Assembly (NCBI RefSeq): GCF_023518235.1
Contig: NZ_CP090423.1
Span: forward strand, 2,418,001-2,482,000
Source: Stenotrophomonas maltophilia
Lineage (GTDB): Bacteria > Pseudomonadota > Gammaproteobacteria > Xanthomonadales > Xanthomonadaceae
Direction of reading: 5' to 3'
Length of the DNA stretch: 64,000 nt
A program made the position numbers and the translations under genes. Numbering within the stretch: the first letter of the stretch is position 1; every line of letters starts with the position of its first letter. Shown here one piece after another: positions 50,441 through 61,049 of this stretch. The notes below the pieces were generated by a model. The model had not been told where the DNA came from, ran no database searches, and saw only the letters and a program-made list of their open reading frames with translations.

Positions 50441-50797
50441 TTACTTCTTGATCGCCTTGCGCGGACCCTTGCGGGTGCGGGCGTTGGTACGGGTGCGCTG
50501 GCCACGCAGCGGGAGGCCACGACGGTGACGCAGGCCGCGGTAGCAGCCCAGGTCCATCAGGCGCTTGATCGCGATGCCGATCTCACGACGCAGATCGCCT
50601 TCCACGATGTACTTGCCGACTTCGGCGCGCAGGCGCTCGATTTCCGGCTCCGACAGATCGCGGATCTTGGTGGTCGAAGCAACGCCTGCGACTTCGCAGA
50701 CCTTCTTCGAACGGGTACGGCCGATGCCGTAAATGCTTTGCAACCCGACCCAGACATGCTTCTGGGCTGGCAGGTTGACGCCTGCAATACGCGCCAT
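50441..50797 (-). CDS. rpsM: 30S ribosomal protein S13
   Basis: The 118-residue protein begins [20 protein letters not shown] and ends in a basic tail ([15 protein letters not shown]) that contacts P-site tRNA. It is first in the alpha operon here, since no rpmJ precedes it. Confidence 0.99.
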   Translation of the reverse strand: MARIAGVNLPAQKHVWVGLQSIYGIGRTRSKKVCEVAGVASTTKIRDLSEPEIERLRAEVGKYIVEGDLRREIGIAIKRLMDLGCYRGLRHRRGLPLRGQRTRTNARTRKGPRKAIKK

Positions 50798-51144
50798 GAC
50801 GCGGTTCTCCAGCTGAGTGATGGCCGACAGCGCGCCTCGGGCACGCCAATCCGGCAGGATGGATCAAAAAAGTGAACTAGCGATACTAACAAGGTTCCGG
50901 TTTACATGGAAGCCCGTGAAACCATTGGTTTCATGAACCCGGCCTGGGGAGTGTGCCCAGGCTCCGGCGCCGGATGGGGTTGGACCTGGAGTTTCCCCCG
51001 GAGCCGCCCGCGCTACTCCAGCGCGGGACCACCTCATCACACCCCCACCCGGAACCGCTGCGGGGGCCGCCCTTCGTTTGTGTGGCCGGAGTCCGCGAAG
51101 CGGAGGGACCATCACGTCAGGAAGACGAAAGTATAACAGGCCAA
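50798..51144. other. 347-bp gap between secY and rpsM, no rpmJ
   Basis: No frame resembling L36 (MKVRASVKK...) is present on either strand, although many bacteria have rpmJ here. The gap holds a perfect palindrome TGAAACC-ATT-GGTTTCA (50917-50933) and a possible minus-strand promoter (TTCCAT at 50906-50911, 17-bp spacer, TAGTAT at 50883-50888). A GC-rich stretch follows. It may be the leader and promoter of an independent alpha operon. Confidence 0.5.
50883..50911 (-). promoter_or_regulatory. Possible promoter of the alpha operon
   Basis: On the minus strand TTCCAT, 17 bp and TAGTAT. The -35 matches the consensus at only three of six bases. It predicts a leader of about 80 nt before rpsM, in which an S4-binding structure could form. 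Confidence 0.3.
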
Positions 51145-52512
51145 TCAGCCGCGGGCAAAGCCGCCGCGGTTGCCGCCCTTCAGGTTGGCCTTCTTCAGCA
51201 GGCTCTCGTACTGGTGGGACATCAGATGCGCCTGCACCTGGGCGATGAAGTCCATCACCACCACCACCACGATCAGCAGCGAAGTACCGCCGAAGTAGAA
51301 CGAGGCGTTCAGCTGCGTGCGCATCAGTTCCGGCAGCAGGCAGACGATCACCAGGTAGGCCGAGCCGGCCGCGGTCAGGCGGGTCAGCACACCGTCGATG
51401 TAGTCGGCGGTGGCCTTGCCCGGACGGATGCCCGGAATCAGCGCGCCGGACTTCTTCAGGTTGTCGGCGGTTTCCTGCGAGTTGAACACCAGCGCGGTGT
51501 AGAAGAACGCAAAGCCGGTGATCAGTGCGGCGAACACGATCATGTGCAGCGGTTCACCCGGGCCCAGGGCATTGGCGACCTTCTGCAGAACCTGGCCGAA
51601 GCTGCTCTGGTTGGCCGCCTGGCCGGACCACATGGCCAGGGTGGCCGGGAAGGCCAGCAGGCTCGAGGCGAAGATCGCCGGGATGACGCCGGCCATGTTG
51701 AGCTTCAGCGGCAGGAACGAGGTCTGGTTCATGTACGCGTTGCGACCGCCCTGGCGGCGCGCGTAATTGACCGTGATCCGGCGCTGGCCACGCTCGACGA
51801 ACACCACGAAGAAGGTGAAGGCGAGCACGACGATGGCGATCAGCAGCAGCTGGATGAACTGGATGTTGCCGTCGCGGTAGGCGTCGAAGGTGTGGATGAC
51901 CGCACCCGGCAGGCCCGCCACGATACCGGCGAAGATGATCAGCGACACGCCGTTGCCGATGCCGCGCTCGGTGACCTGCTCACCGACCCACATCAGGAAC
52001 ATGGTGCCGGCGGTCAGCGCGACCACGGCGGTGAGCACGAAGCCCATGCCCGGTGCGTACACGACCGGAGCGCCCGACGGCGAGACCTGGCCCTGCAGGG
52101 CCAGCGCGATCGAACCGCCCTGCACCACTGCCAGCAGCACGGCGCCGATGCGCGAATACTGGGTGATCTTGCGGCGACCGGACTCACCTTCCTTCTGCAT
52201 CGCCTTCAGGGCGGGGAAGATGTGCACGGCCAGCTGCATCACGATCGATGCCGAGATGTACGGCATCACGTTCAGCGCGAAGATGCTGAAACGGTGCAGG
52301 GCGCCGCCCGAGAACATGTTGAACATGTCCACGATGCCGCCGCCCTGCTGTTGCATCATGGCAAGCATGGCATCGGGATTGACGCCCGGCACCGGCACGT
52401 AGCAGCCGATGCGATAGACGATCAAAGCCCCGACGACGAACAGCAAACGTTGGCGAAGTTCAGTGAACTTGCCCATTCCGCCCGCGAGGTTACCGATGCC
52501 AGCTTGCGCCAT
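51145..52512 (-). CDS. secY: Protein translocase subunit SecY
   Basis: The 455-residue protein has ten membrane helices and forms the channel of the Sec translocon with SecE and SecG. Conserved words include [15 protein letters not shown] and [14 protein letters not shown]. It is the last gene of the spc operon, seven bases after rplO. Confidence 0.99.
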   Translation of the reverse strand: MAQAGIGNLAGGMGKFTELRQRLLFVVGALIVYRIGCYVPVPGVNPDAMLAMMQQQGGGIVDMFNMFSGGALHRFSIFALNVMPYISASIVMQLAVHIFPALKAMQKEGESGRRKITQYSRIGAVLLAVVQGGSIALALQGQVSPSGAPVVYAPGMGFVLTAVVALTAGTMFLMWVGEQVTERGIGNGVSLIIFAGIVAGLPGAVIHTFDAYRDGNIQFIQLLLIAIVVLAFTFFVVFVERGQRRITVNYARRQGGRNAYMNQTSFLPLKLNMAGVIPAIFASSLLAFPATLAMWSGQAANQSSFGQVLQKVANALGPGEPLHMIVFAALITGFAFFYTALVFNSQETADNLKKSGALIPGIRPGKATADYIDGVLTRLTAAGSAYLVIVCLLPELMRTQLNASFYFGGTSLLIVVVVVMDFIAQVQAHLMSHQYESLLKKANLKGGNRGGFARG

Positions 52513-52519
52513 GATTTTC

Positions 52520-52963
52520 TTACTCCGTTACGCTGCCGCCGGCAGCTTCGATCGCGGCCTTGGCACCAGCCGTGGCAGCAATACCCTTCAGGGTGAACGC
52601 CTTGGTCACTTCGCCCTTGACGACGACCTTGGCCTTCTTGGCAGTGCTCGGGACCAGCTTGGCAGCACGCAGGGCGGCGAAGTCGATCTCACCGGCCGGC
52701 AGCTTGTCCAGCGCGTACAGCAGCACTTCAGCGGTGTCCTTGGCGATCGGCGAACGGAAGCCGATCTTCGGCAGACGACGCTGCATGGGGGTCTGGCCGC
52801 CTTCGAAGCCAGCCTTGATCTTGCCGCCACCCTTGCGGGCGAACGAACCCTTGTGGCCGCGGCCGGCAGTCTTGCCCAGGCCCGAGCCGATACCGCGACC
52901 GACGCGGGTGCGCTCGGTGCGGGCGCCCGGTGCCGGGCTCAGTTCATTGAGACGCAGAGTCAT
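52520..52963 (-). CDS. rplO: 50S ribosomal protein L15
   Basis: The 147-residue protein begins [20 protein letters not shown] and has the Gly/Arg-rich [18 protein letters not shown] segment of L15, an assembly protein of the 50S subunit. Confidence 0.99.
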   Translation of the reverse strand: MTLRLNELSPAPGARTERTRVGRGIGSGLGKTAGRGHKGSFARKGGGKIKAGFEGGQTPMQRRLPKIGFRSPIAKDTAEVLLYALDKLPAGEIDFAALRAAKLVPSTAKKAKVVVKGEVTKAFTLKGIAATAGAKAAIEAAGGSVTE

Positions 52964-52969
52964 GATCGA

Positions 52970-53161
52970 TTACTCCTCAACCTTGACGAGGTAGTGAACG
53001 GTGTTGATCAGGCCGCGGACCTGCGGGCTGTCCTTCAGTTCACGCACATCGTTGAGCTTGTTCAGACCCAGAGCACGCACCGACAGGCGGTGACGCGACT
53101 GAGCACCACGCAGGCCGCGCACCAGGCGCACCTTCACAGTCTTGTTGGACTCATTAGCCAT
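52970..53161 (-). CDS. rpmD: 50S ribosomal protein L30
   Basis: The 63-residue protein has the L30 core [18 protein letters not shown] and [14 protein letters not shown]. Its start overlaps the rpsE end by eight bases, which suggests coupled translation. Confidence 0.98.
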
Positions 53162-53696
53162 GGTTGAGTTCCTCCACCTTCTTGCCGCGCTTGGCCGCGA
53201 TGCGAGCCGGCGACTGCGCTGCAGTCAGGCCCTTCACGGTGGCACGCACCAGGTTGATCGGGTTGCGCGAGCCGGTGGCCTTGGCCAGCACGTTCTTCAC
53301 GCCAACCGCTTCCAGCACGGCACGCATGGCACCGCCGGCAATGACGCCGGTACCTTCCGAAGCCGGCTGCATGAACACGCGGGCTGCGCCGTGACCATCC
53401 TTGATGGTGTGCCACAGGGTGCCGTTGTTCAGGTCAACGCTGACCAGGTTCTTGCGAGCCTGCTCCATCGACTTCTGGATGGCGACCGGCACTTCGCGGG
53501 CCTTGCCATAGCCGAAACCGACCTTGCCTTCGCCGTCGCCGACCACGGTCAGGGCGGTGAAGGTGAACTGGCGGCCACCTTTGACGGTCTTGCTGACGCG
53601 GTTGACCGCGACCAGCTTTTCGATCATGCCGTCGTCGATCTTCTCTTCGCGGTTACGGTCGCGATCGCGACCCCGCTGCTGACGCTCTTCTGCCAT
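53154..53696 (-). CDS. rpsE: 30S ribosomal protein S5
   Basis: The 180-residue protein has a basic N-terminus ([19 protein letters not shown]) and the double-stranded RNA-binding core [21 protein letters not shown]5 contributes to decoding accuracy and 30S head movement. The spacer to rplR is 161 bp, unusual for this operon. Confidence 0.99.
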
Positions 53697-53857
53697 GTTG
53701 ATTCCTTGGTTGTTTGGGTATGTACGGCTCGAGGCCGCTTATGGTTGTGGAGTGACGCGTCGTTCCGGTGGGCCGCTGCAGAAGAGCGGCGCCGTCCAGC
53801 CTCACTCAGGCTGGCGAGCAGGCGGGCAGAGGACGCGAAGTCCCCTGCCCTTATCCC
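53697..53857 (-). other. Long structured spacer between rplR and rpsE
   Basis: This 161-bp gap is usually only a few bases. It holds the stem CCAGCC/GGCTGG (53796-53814) and a longer hairpin 53824-53850 (GGGCAG-GGAC with GTCC-CTGCCC). No frame in it looks coding. It may be an mRNA processing or regulatory site. Confidence 0.5.
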
Positions 53858-54211
53858 TTAGAACTGCAGGCCGGCTTCGCGGGCGGCTTCTGCCAGGGCC
53901 TTGATGCGGCCGTGGTAGCGGTAGCCCGAACGATCGAAGGCAACCTTCTCGACGCCGGCGGCCTTGGCGCGCTCAGCGACGATGCGGCCAACCTTGGCAG
54001 CGGCGTCAGCGTTCTTGCCGTTCTTCAGGCCTTCCTTGATGTCGGCCTGGGTGGTGTTGGCAGCAGCCAGCACCTTGGAACCGTCGGCAGTGAAGACCTG
54101 GGCGTACAGGTGCTGACCGGTGCGCAGCACCGACAGACGGGCAACGCCGAGCTCACGGATGTGGGCGCGGGTCGACTTGGCGCGACGCAGGCGGGCGATG
54201 TTCTTGTTCAT
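53858..54211 (-). CDS. rplR: 50S ribosomal protein L18
   Basis: The 117-residue 5S-rRNA-binding protein starts [20 protein letters not shown] and ends AGLQF. It has the family words [11 protein letters not shown] and [19 protein letters not shown]. Confidence 0.99.
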   Translation of the reverse strand: MNKNIARLRRAKSTRAHIRELGVARLSVLRTGQHLYAQVFTADGSKVLAAANTTQADIKEGLKNGKNADAAAKVGRIVAERAKAAGVEKVAFDRSGYRYHGRIKALAEAAREAGLQF

Positions 54212-54243
54212 TTTGTTTTTCCCTTGAAAGCGGAAGGACCTAA

Positions 54244-54768
54244 TTAGGCCTTCTTGGCTTCCTTACGGATGATGACTTCGTCGGAGTACTTCACGCCCTT
54301 GCCCTTGTACGGTTCCGGCTTGCGGAACGCACGGATCTTGGCGGCGACTTCACCGACGACCTGCTTGTCAGCGCCCTGGACCAGGATCTCGGTCTGGGTC
54401 GGGGTCGACAGCGTGATGCCTTCCGGCGCCACGAACACGACCGGGTGCGAGAAGCCCAGCGACAGGCTCAGGTCCTTGCCCTGCATGGCAGCGCGGTAAC
54501 CCACGCCGACCAGCTCCAGCTTGCGCTCGAAGCCTTCGGACACGCCCTTGACCATGTTGGACAGGATCGCACGCACGGTACCGGTCAGCGCGACCAGCTC
54601 AGCATTCTCGGTGCTCAGGGTGGCAACGCCGTTGTCGACGTTGATGGCAATGCCGGCCGGCTTGGCCAGCGACAGGGTGCCCTTCGGGCCCTTGACGGTG
54701 ACGGATTCGGACTGGACGTTCAGTTCAACCTTACCCAGGTCGACGGGCTTCTTGGCTACGCGGGACAT
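54244..54768 (-). CDS. rplF: 50S ribosomal protein L6
   Basis: The 174-residue protein has the N-terminus [20 protein letters not shown] and the conserved end [20 protein letters not shown]. It binds 23S rRNA near the factor-binding site. Confidence 0.99.
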   Translation of the reverse strand: MSRVAKKPVDLGKVELNVQSESVTVKGPKGTLSLAKPAGIAINVDNGVATLSTENAELVALTGTVRAILSNMVKGVSEGFERKLELVGVGYRAAMQGKDLSLSLGFSHPVVFVAPEGITLSTPTQTEILVQGADKQVVGEVAAKIRAFRKPEPYKGKGVKYSDEVIIRKEAKKA

Positions 54769-54786
54769 AGTTCTACTCCTTTCGCC

Positions 54787-55185
54787 TTAGGCCACGAAGC
54801 ACAGGACTTCGCCGCCGACGCCCAGCTGGCGCGCCTGCGCATCAGTCATGATGCCCTTGGAGGTGGAAATGATGGAGATACCCAGGCCGTTCATGACCTT
54901 CGGCAGCTCGCTCTTGCCGCGGTACTGGCGCAGGCCCGAACGCGAGAAGCGCTTCAGGGTCGCGATGACCGGCTTGCCTTCGAAATACTTCAGCACGATT
55001 TCCAGCTCGGACTTGTTGTTTTCCAGCTGGGTCACGCGCAGGTCGGTGATGTAACCCTCGTCCTTCAGGACCTGGGCGATCGCAACCTTGATCTTGGACG
55101 ACGGGGCTTTCACCGTCTGCTTGCCAACCGCAGCCGCATTCTTGATGCGGACCAGCAGGTCGGCGATGGGATCAGTCATGCTCAT
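54787..55185 (-). CDS. rpsH: 30S ribosomal protein S8
   Basis: The 132-residue protein starts [20 protein letters not shown]; the ATG at 55185 is chosen because it matches E. coli S8 (MSMQDPIADML) and has AAGG upstream. In E. coli S8 is the repressor of the spc operon, acting on the rplE leader region. The gap before it is 257 bp. Confidence 0.98.
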   Translation of the reverse strand: MSMTDPIADLLVRIKNAAAVGKQTVKAPSSKIKVAIAQVLKDEGYITDLRVTQLENNKSELEIVLKYFEGKPVIATLKRFSRSGLRQYRGKSELPKVMNGLGISIISTSKGIMTDAQARQLGVGGEVLCFVA

Positions 55186-55328
55186 ATGAGTACCTTTGAG
55201 TGCACCGATATCCGCTTTCGCGAAAATCTGTTGTCTCCTGGAAACGGGCCAGGTCCCTTCTTGCGGCAGGCCAGTGGCCCGCCCTAAAACCCGGTTTGCA
55301 CAGGGCAAGACGCGGGAGTATACGCCAA

Positions 55329-55354
55329 AAGAGCCCGACTTGCGTCGGGCTCTT
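55329..55354 (-). terminator. Terminator-like hairpin in the rpsN-rpsH spacer
   Basis: An 11-base perfect stem (55329-55339 with 55344-55354) with a TTGC loop, bordered by AAAA on the left and by CGGGTTTTTT on the right. On the minus strand the U tract is only four bases, so it may be an attenuator inside the spc operon. On the plus strand it would need the more distant T6. Confidence 0.5.
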
Positions 55355-55442
55355 CGGGTTTTTTCGCAGAAGGGAAGCTGAATGCCTCCCCTCCCCGGTT
55401 CAGGAGCCCACGGGGGGCTCCTGATCGCAGGGCCGGCTGGGA

Positions 55443-55748
55443 TTACCAGCTGGCCTTGCGCAGGCCCGGGACGTCGCCACGCATGGTGGCTTCACGCAGC
55501 TTGTTGCGGCCGAGGCCGAACTTGCTGTAAACGCCACGCGGACGGCCGGACAGCTCGCAGCGGTTGCGCTGGCGGCTCGGCGACGAGTCGCGCGGCAGCT
55601 TGGCCAGCTTGGTAGCGGCTTCGATCTTCTCGTCGTAGCTCGCGTCCACCGAGGACACGATCTTCTTCAGAGCCGCACGCTTGTCAGCGTACTTCTTGGC
55701 CAGCTTTTCCCGCTTGATGTCGCGGTTGACCATGGAGGTCTTTGCCAT
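55443..55748 (-). CDS. rpsN: 30S ribosomal protein S14
   Basis: The 101-residue protein is the long, zinc-free type ([20 protein letters not shown], then [20 protein letters not shown] and [17 protein letters not shown]). The lack of CxxC pairs shows it is the C-minus form. Confidence 0.99.
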   Translation of the reverse strand: MAKTSMVNRDIKREKLAKKYADKRAALKKIVSSVDASYDEKIEAATKLAKLPRDSSPSRQRNRCELSGRPRGVYSKFGLGRNKLREATMRGDVPGLRKASW

Positions 55749-55766
55749 TTCGGTTTCCTCGACAGA

Positions 55767-56309
55767 TCAGTTACGGAACGGGAACTTGAACGCTGCCAGC
55801 AGCGCCTTCGCTTCCGCGTCGGTCTTCGCAGTGGTGGTGATGGCGATATCCATACCGCGGATCGCGTCGACGGCGTCGAAGTCGATTTCCGGGAAGATGA
55901 TCTGTTCCTTCACACCCATGTTGAAGTTGCCGCGACCGTCGAAGGAACGACCGGAAACACCACGGAAGTCGCGCACGCGCGGCAGCGAGATGTTGATCAG
56001 GCGGTCCAGGAACTCGTACATCTTGTGGCGACGCAGCGTGGTCTTGCAGCCGATCGGCCAGCCATCACGGATCTTGAACGACGCAACCGAGATACGCGAC
56101 TTGGTGACAACCGGCTTCTGGCCGGAAATCTTGGTCATGTCGCCGACGGCGTTTTCCAGGATCTTCTTGTTGGTGGCCGCTTCGCCGACACCCATGTTCA
56201 GGGTGACCTTGACGAGCTTCGGCACTTCCATCGGATTGGTGTAGCCGAACTGCTTCATCAGCGCCGGCACCACTTCTTCCTTGTAGAACTTTTCGAGACG
56301 GGAAGTCAT
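55767..56309 (-). CDS. rplE: 50S ribosomal protein L5
   Basis: The 180-residue 5S-binding protein starts [20 protein letters not shown]. The ATG at 56309 gives the length seen in Xanthomonas; a GTG two codons earlier is open. Motifs include [16 protein letters not shown] and a conserved end FKFPFRN. Confidence 0.98.
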   Translation of the reverse strand: MTSRLEKFYKEEVVPALMKQFGYTNPMEVPKLVKVTLNMGVGEAATNKKILENAVGDMTKISGQKPVVTKSRISVASFKIRDGWPIGCKTTLRRHKMYEFLDRLINISLPRVRDFRGVSGRSFDGRGNFNMGVKEQIIFPEIDFDAVDAIRGMDIAITTTAKTDAEAKALLAAFKFPFRN

Positions 56310-56320
56310 CTTCACATTCC

Positions 56321-56638
56321 TCAGGCGTCGAGCGCCTCACCGCTGGAGCGGAACACACGCAGTTTGCGTCCATCCTCCAGCACCTTGAAGCCAACGCGTT
56401 CGCCCTTGCCCGAAGCCGGGTTCAGCACATTCACGTTGGAGATATGGATCGAAGCTTCACGCTCGACCACGCCGCCGGCAACGCCTGCCTGCGGGTTCGG
56501 CTTGGTGTGGCGCTTGACGATGTTCACGTTGGCGACGACCACGCGGTCGCCGTCGACGCGGACGACTTCGCCCTGCTTGCCCTTGTCCTTGCCGGTGTTG
56601 ACGACGACCTGGTCGCCCTTCTTGATACGGTTAGCCAT
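56321..56638 (-). CDS. rplX: 50S ribosomal protein L24
   Basis: The 105-residue assembly initiator has the KOW motif [20 protein letters not shown] and then [20 protein letters not shown]. It lies 11 bp before rplE and 16 bp after rplN. Confidence 0.99.
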   Translation of the reverse strand: MANRIKKGDQVVVNTGKDKGKQGEVVRVDGDRVVVANVNIVKRHTKPNPQAGVAGGVVEREASIHISNVNVLNPASGKGERVGFKVLEDGRKLRVFRSSGEALDA

Positions 56639-56654
56639 GATTATCTCCTGTCGC

Positions 56655-57023
56655 TCACAGCACTTCGGGAGCGAGCGAGACGATCTTCATGAACTTCTCC
56701 GAACGAAGTTCACGGGTCACCGGCCCGAAGATACGGGTGCCGATCGGCTCCTGCTTGTTGTTCAGCAGAACGGCAGCGTTGCCGTCGAAGCGGATCAGCG
56801 AGCCGTCGGCGCGACGCACACCCTTGCGGGTACGCACCACGACGGCGTCATACACTTCACCCTTCTTGACCTTGCCGCGCGGAATCGCATCCTTCACGGT
56901 GACCTTGATGATGTCGCCGATGCCGGCGTAACGGCGCTTGGAACCACCCAGCACCTTGAAGCACATCACCTGCTTGGCACCCGAATTGTCCGCGACGTCA
57001 AGGTAGCTCTGCATCTGGATCAT
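56655..57023 (-). CDS. rplN: 50S ribosomal protein L14
   Basis: The 122-residue protein begins [20 protein letters not shown], the canonical L14 start, and is first in the spc group. It contacts 16S helix 14 across the subunit interface. Confidence 0.99.
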   Translation of the reverse strand: MIQMQSYLDVADNSGAKQVMCFKVLGGSKRRYAGIGDIIKVTVKDAIPRGKVKKGEVYDAVVVRTRKGVRRADGSLIRFDGNAAVLLNNKQEPIGTRIFGPVTRELRSEKFMKIVSLAPEVL

Positions 57024-57035
57024 GATTCAGACTCC

Positions 57036-57305
57036 TTATTCAGCCGCACGCGTGATGACTTCCACCACGCGCCAGTTCTTGGTCTTGGACATCGGAGCAA
57101 TCTCGGTCACGCGGACGACATCGCCTTCCTTGCAGGCGTTGTCGGCATCGTGGGCGTGCAGCTTGGTCGAGCGCTTGATGTACTTGCCGTACAGCGCGTG
57201 CTTGACCTGACGCTCAACCAGGACGGTAACCGTCTTGTCCATCTTGTTGCTGACGACACGGCCTTCGACCGTGCGCAGCGTCTTGTTTTCAGTATTGTCG
57301 CTCAT
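57036..57305 (-). CDS. rpsQ: 30S ribosomal protein S17
   Basis: The 89-residue OB-fold protein has [20 protein letters not shown] and [19 protein letters not shown]. The ATG at 57305 is preferred; an ATG three codons upstream would leave almost no space after the ribosome-binding site. Confidence 0.98.
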   Translation of the reverse strand: MSDNTENKTLRTVEGRVVSNKMDKTVTVLVERQVKHALYGKYIKRSTKLHAHDADNACKEGDVVRVTEIAPMSKTKNWRVVEVITRAAE

Positions 57306-57316
57306 AGCGGCCATCC

Positions 57317-57502
57317 TTACTTCGTGCTGCCGAGCAGGGTCTTGACGCGAGCAATCTCGCGACGGACCCGGCGGATGTCGTGGGTCTTCGGCAGCTGGCC
57401 GGTGACCTGCTGCATACGGACAGAGAACTGTTCCTTACGCAGGTCGATCAGGTGGGCCTTCAGTTCGTCAGCCGACTTTTCACGGAGAGTTTTGATATCC
57501 AT
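57317..57502 (-). CDS. rpmC: 50S ribosomal protein L29
   Basis: The 61-residue helical protein begins [20 protein letters not shown] and ends [16 protein letters not shown]. Its ATG shares one base with the rplP stop (TGATG), so translation is coupled. Confidence 0.98.
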   Translation of the reverse strand: MDIKTLREKSADELKAHLIDLRKEQFSVRMQQVTGQLPKTHDIRRVRREIARVKTLLGSTK

Positions 57503-57915
57503 CAGCGCACCGTACGGGTCACGAAAGTGGTGGTGACCGAGAGCTTGGCGGCGGCCAGGCGGAACGCCTCGCGTGCCACTTCTTCGGTAACACCCTCGAT
57601 TTCATAGATCATGCGGCCGGGCTGGATCTGGGCCACCCAGTATTCCACGTTGCCCTTACCCGAACCCATTCGAACTTCGATGGGCTTCTTGGTGATGGGC
57701 TTGTCGGGGAACACGCGGATCCACATCTTGCCGCCGCGCTTGACGTAGCGGCTGATCGAGCGGCGGGCCGCTTCGATCTGACGCGCGGTCAGCTGACCGT
57801 GTGCGGTTGCCTTCAGGCCGTATTCGCCGAAGCTGACAGCGTTGGCGCTCCAGCTCAGGCCTTCGTTACGGCCCTTGTGTACCTTGCGGTACTTGGTTCG
57901 CTTGGGTTGCAACAT
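57502..57915 (-). CDS. rplP: 50S ribosomal protein L16
   Basis: The 137-residue protein begins [20 protein letters not shown]. It has the [20 protein letters not shown] and [20 protein letters not shown] segments. It helps to shape the tRNA-binding site of the 50S. Confidence 0.99.
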   Translation of the reverse strand: MLQPKRTKYRKVHKGRNEGLSWSANAVSFGEYGLKATAHGQLTARQIEAARRSISRYVKRGGKMWIRVFPDKPITKKPIEVRMGSGKGNVEYWVAQIQPGRMIYEIEGVTEEVAREAFRLAAAKLSVTTTFVTRTVR

Positions 57916-57920
57916 TGTCG

Positions 57921-58655
57921 TTACCTCGCTTCACGAGCCGGGCGCTGACGGTCACCACGGTCGCCGCGATCGTGACGATCGTTGCGCGACGGGGTGTCGT
58001 CCTGCTTTTCCTGGCCAACCTGGGAGAAATCGAAGACTTCGCCCTTGTAGATCCAGACCTTGATGCCGATGATGCCGTAGGTCGTCTTGGCTTCAGCGAA
58101 GCCATAGTCGATGTCGGCACGCAGGGTGTGCAGCGGCACGCGGCCTTCGCGGTACCACTCCGAACGGGCGATTTCTGCACCGTTGAGGCGGCCACCCACG
58201 TTGACCTTGATGCCCAGGGCACCCAGGCGCATCGCGTTGCCGACCGAGCGCTTCATGGCGCGGCGGAACATGATGCGACGCTCCAGCTGCTGGGCGATCG
58301 ACTCGGCAACGAGCTGCGCGTCCAGTTCCGGCTTGCGCACTTCGGTGACGTTGATGTGCGCCGGGACGCCCATCATCTCGCTCACTTCCTTGCGCAGCTT
58401 CTCGATGTCCTCACCGCGCTTGCCGATCACCACGCCCGGACGGGCGGTGTGGATCGTCACGCGAGCGGTCTTGGCCGGACGCTCGATCAGGATCTTGCTG
58501 ATGCCGGCCTGAGCCAGCTTCTTGCGCAGCATTTCGCGCACTTTCAGGTCGGCTGCCAGGTAACCAGCGAACTCGGCCTTGTTGGCGTACCACTTGGAGT
58601 TCCAGTCCTTGGAAATACCGAGACGGATACCAATCGGATGAACTTTATGACCCAT
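57921..58655 (-). CDS. rpsC: 30S ribosomal protein S3
   Basis: The 244-residue protein has an N-terminal start [20 protein letters not shown], a KH domain with [20 protein letters not shown], and a basic Asp/Arg-rich tail. It forms part of the mRNA entry channel. Confidence 0.99.
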   Translation of the reverse strand: MGHKVHPIGIRLGISKDWNSKWYANKAEFAGYLAADLKVREMLRKKLAQAGISKILIERPAKTARVTIHTARPGVVIGKRGEDIEKLRKEVSEMMGVPAHINVTEVRKPELDAQLVAESIAQQLERRIMFRRAMKRSVGNAMRLGALGIKVNVGGRLNGAEIARSEWYREGRVPLHTLRADIDYGFAEAKTTYGIIGIKVWIYKGEVFDFSQVGQEKQDDTPSRNDRHDRGDRGDRQRPAREAR

Positions 58656-58673
58656 GGTCTTTTCCTTATCCGC

Positions 58674-59009
58674 TTACTTGCCGGCGCCCACAACCACAGT
58701 GATGTGGCTGGTGCGCTTGAGGATGCGGGTACCGCGGCCTTTCGCCCGCGCCATGAAACGCTTCAGGGTCGGACCTTCATCAACCATGATGGTCTGAACC
58801 TTCAGCTCGTCGACGTCGGCGCCCTGGTTGTTCTCGGCGTTGGCAATAGCCGACTCCACCACCTTCTTGATCAGGTGGGCAGCCTTCTTGTCCGAGAACT
58901 TCAGCAGGTTGACCGCACGCTCGGCCGGCAGACCGCGCACCTGGTCAGCGACCAGACGAGCCTTCTGCGGGGAGATGCGCGCAGTGCGCAGGATGGCTTT
59001 CGCTTCCAT
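58674..59009 (-). CDS. rplV: 50S ribosomal protein L22
   Basis: The 111-residue protein starts [20 protein letters not shown]. The ATG at 59009 is spaced seven bases from GGAGA; the ATG two codons upstream is too close to it. Its hairpin loop ([20 protein letters not shown]) lines the exit tunnel. Confidence 0.98.
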   Translation of the reverse strand: MEAKAILRTARISPQKARLVADQVRGLPAERAVNLLKFSDKKAAHLIKKVVESAIANAENNQGADVDELKVQTIMVDEGPTLKRFMARAKGRGTRILKRTSHITVVVGAGK

Positions 59010-59021
59010 TGTCATCTCTCC

Positions 59022-59291
59022 TTACTTGCCCGACTTCTTGTCACCACCGTGACCCTTGAAGGTCCGGGTGATGGCAAATTCGCCGAGCTTGTGGCCGACC
59101 ATGTTCTCGTTGACGAGAACCGGGATGTGGTTCTTGCCGTTATGCACGGCAATGGTGATGCCTACCATGTCAGGCAGGATCATCGAACGGCGCGACCAGG
59201 TCTTGATCGGCTTCTTGCTGCCCGCAGCGGCCTCCACCTTCTTGACGAGGTGGTGATCGACGAACGGGCCCTTCTTGAGTGAACGTGCCAT
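59022..59291 (-). CDS. rpsS: 30S ribosomal protein S19
   Basis: The 89-residue protein begins [20 protein letters not shown] and has [20 protein letters not shown], the core of S19 in the 30S head. Confidence 0.99.
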   Translation of the reverse strand: MARSLKKGPFVDHHLVKKVEAAAGSKKPIKTWSRRSMILPDMVGITIAVHNGKNHIPVLVNENMVGHKLGEFAITRTFKGHGGDKKSGK

Positions 59292-59297
59292 GGTCGA

Positions 59298-60125
59298 TTA
59301 GCCCCTACGATCGCGGACGATGAACTGCTGAGTGCGCTTGTTATGGCGCGTCTTGTAACCCTTGGTCGGGACACCCCACGGGGTGACCGGGTGCGGGTTA
59401 CCCTGGCCGGCCTTCGCCTCACCACCACCGTGCGGGTGGTCAACCGGGTTCATGGCAGCACCACGAACGGTCGGGCGGACGCCGCGCCAGCGCTTGGCAC
59501 CGGCCTTGCCCAGCTTTTCCAGGCTGTGCTCGTCGTTGCCGACTTCGCCGATGGTGGCGCAGCACTCGACCGGAACCTTACGCATTTCACCCGAGCGCAG
59601 GCGCAGGGTGGCGTAGATGCCTTCACGGGCCACCAGCTGCACGGCCGCACCAGCGGCGCGGGCGATCTGAGCGCCCTTGCCGGGCTTCAGTTCGATGCAG
59701 TGGATGGTGGTACCGACCGGGATGTTGCGCAGCGGCAGGGTGTTGCCGGCCTTGATCGGGGCGTCCGAACCAGCGATCACCTGATCACCAGCCTTCAGAC
59801 CCTTCGGGGCGATGATGTAGCGGCGCTCACCGTCGACGTAGCACAGCAGGGCGATGTGGGCGGTGCGGTTCGGATCGTATTCGATGCGTTCCACGCGCGC
59901 CGGGATGCCCAGCTTGTTGCGCTTGAAGTCGATGATGCGGTAGTGCTGCTTGGCACCACCACCGACGTGACGCACGGTGATGCGGCCGTGGTGGTTACGA
60001 CCACCCGAGCGGCTCTGCGACTCGACCAGTGCGGCGTGCGGAGCACCCTTGTGCAGGTCGGGCGTGACCACGCGCACGGCCGAACGACGACCGGGGGAAG
60101 TGGGCTTGAATTTCATCAATGGCAT
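59298..60125 (-). CDS. rplB: 50S ribosomal protein L2
   Basis: The 275-residue protein has [20 protein letters not shown] at the start and the conserved [18 protein letters not shown] near the end, with the His needed for peptidyl-transfer function. Confidence 0.99.
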
Positions 60126-60135
60126 GGGATGTACC

Positions 60136-60435
60136 TCAGGCCTTGGCCGTTACATCGATCGACTGGCCGTCGGCCAGGCGAACGTACGCCTTGCGCCAAT
60201 CGCCGCGGCGGCCAGCACGGTTACGGAAGGACTTGTTCTTGCCCTTGACGTTGACCACGTTGACGGCTTCGACCTTGACGTCGAACAGCTGCTCAACCGC
60301 GGCCTTTACATCGGCCTTGGTGGCTTCGTTCGAAACTTCGAAGACATACTGGTTGGAGAGTTCCTGCAGGCGCGCGGTCTTTTCGGAGACACGCGGGGCA
60401 CGCAGCACGCTGAAGATTTTTTCGTTGCTGTTCAT
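60136..60435 (-). CDS. rplW: 50S ribosomal protein L23
   Basis: The 99-residue protein starts [20 protein letters not shown]. Its ATG overlaps the rplD stop by four bases (ATGA), which fixes the start at 60435. L23 sits at the tunnel exit and docks trigger factor and SRP. Confidence 0.98.
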
Positions 60436-61037
60436 GCCAGCCACTCCTCGACCTTCTTGACCGCGTCAGCGGTGATGACGACCGTGTCGGCACCGACCAG
60501 CGACACCGGATCCAGGCCCTGGACGTCACGCACCTGCACGTACGGCAGATTGCGGGCGGACAGGTACAGGTGCTCGGAGGCATCTTCGGTGACGATCAGC
60601 GGGCGCTTGCCCACTTCCAGGCCGGCCAGCTTGGCAATCAGACCCTTCGTGCTGGTGGCTTCGACATCGAAGGCCTCCACGATGGTCAGACGGCCCTGAC
60701 GGTTCAGCTCGGACAGGATCGCGCACATGGCGGCACGGTACTGCTTACGATTGACCTTCTGCTCGAAGCTGCGCGGCTTGGCCGCGAAGGTGACACCGCC
60801 GCCGACGAAGATCGGAGCCGTCAGTGCGCCATGACGCGCGCCGCCGCCCTTCTGCTTCTTCGACTTCTTGGTGGTACCAGCCACTTCGGAGCGAGTCTTC
60901 TGTGCCTTGGTGCCGGCGCGACCGGCGTTGCGGTAAGCAACGACGACCTGGTGGACCAGATCTTCGCTGAAATCGCGACCGAACACGGCTTCGGAGACCG
61001 AGACCTTGTTGTTGCTACCCGTGATAACGAGTTCCAT
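60432..61037 (-). CDS. rplD: 50S ribosomal protein L4
   Basis: The 201-residue protein starts [20 protein letters not shown] and has the tunnel loop [20 protein letters not shown]. In enterobacteria L4 represses the S10 operon through its leader; whether that applies to this leader is untested. A GGAGA at seven bases supports the ATG at 61037. Confidence 0.98.
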   Translation of the reverse strand: MELVITGSNNKVSVSEAVFGRDFSEDLVHQVVVAYRNAGRAGTKAQKTRSEVAGTTKKSKKQKGGGARHGALTAPIFVGGGVTFAAKPRSFEQKVNRKQYRAAMCAILSELNRQGRLTIVEAFDVEATSTKGLIAKLAGLEVGKRPLIVTEDASEHLYLSARNLPYVQVRDVQGLDPVSLVGADTVVITADAVKKVEEWLA

Positions 61038-61049
61038 CGTCATCTCTCC

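Noticed and set aside
50798..51144. Search for an rpmJ (L36) gene in the secY-rpsM gap
   Set aside because: No frame with the L36 pattern (basic, with CxxC or its C-minus equivalent, 37-41 codons) is present on either strand.
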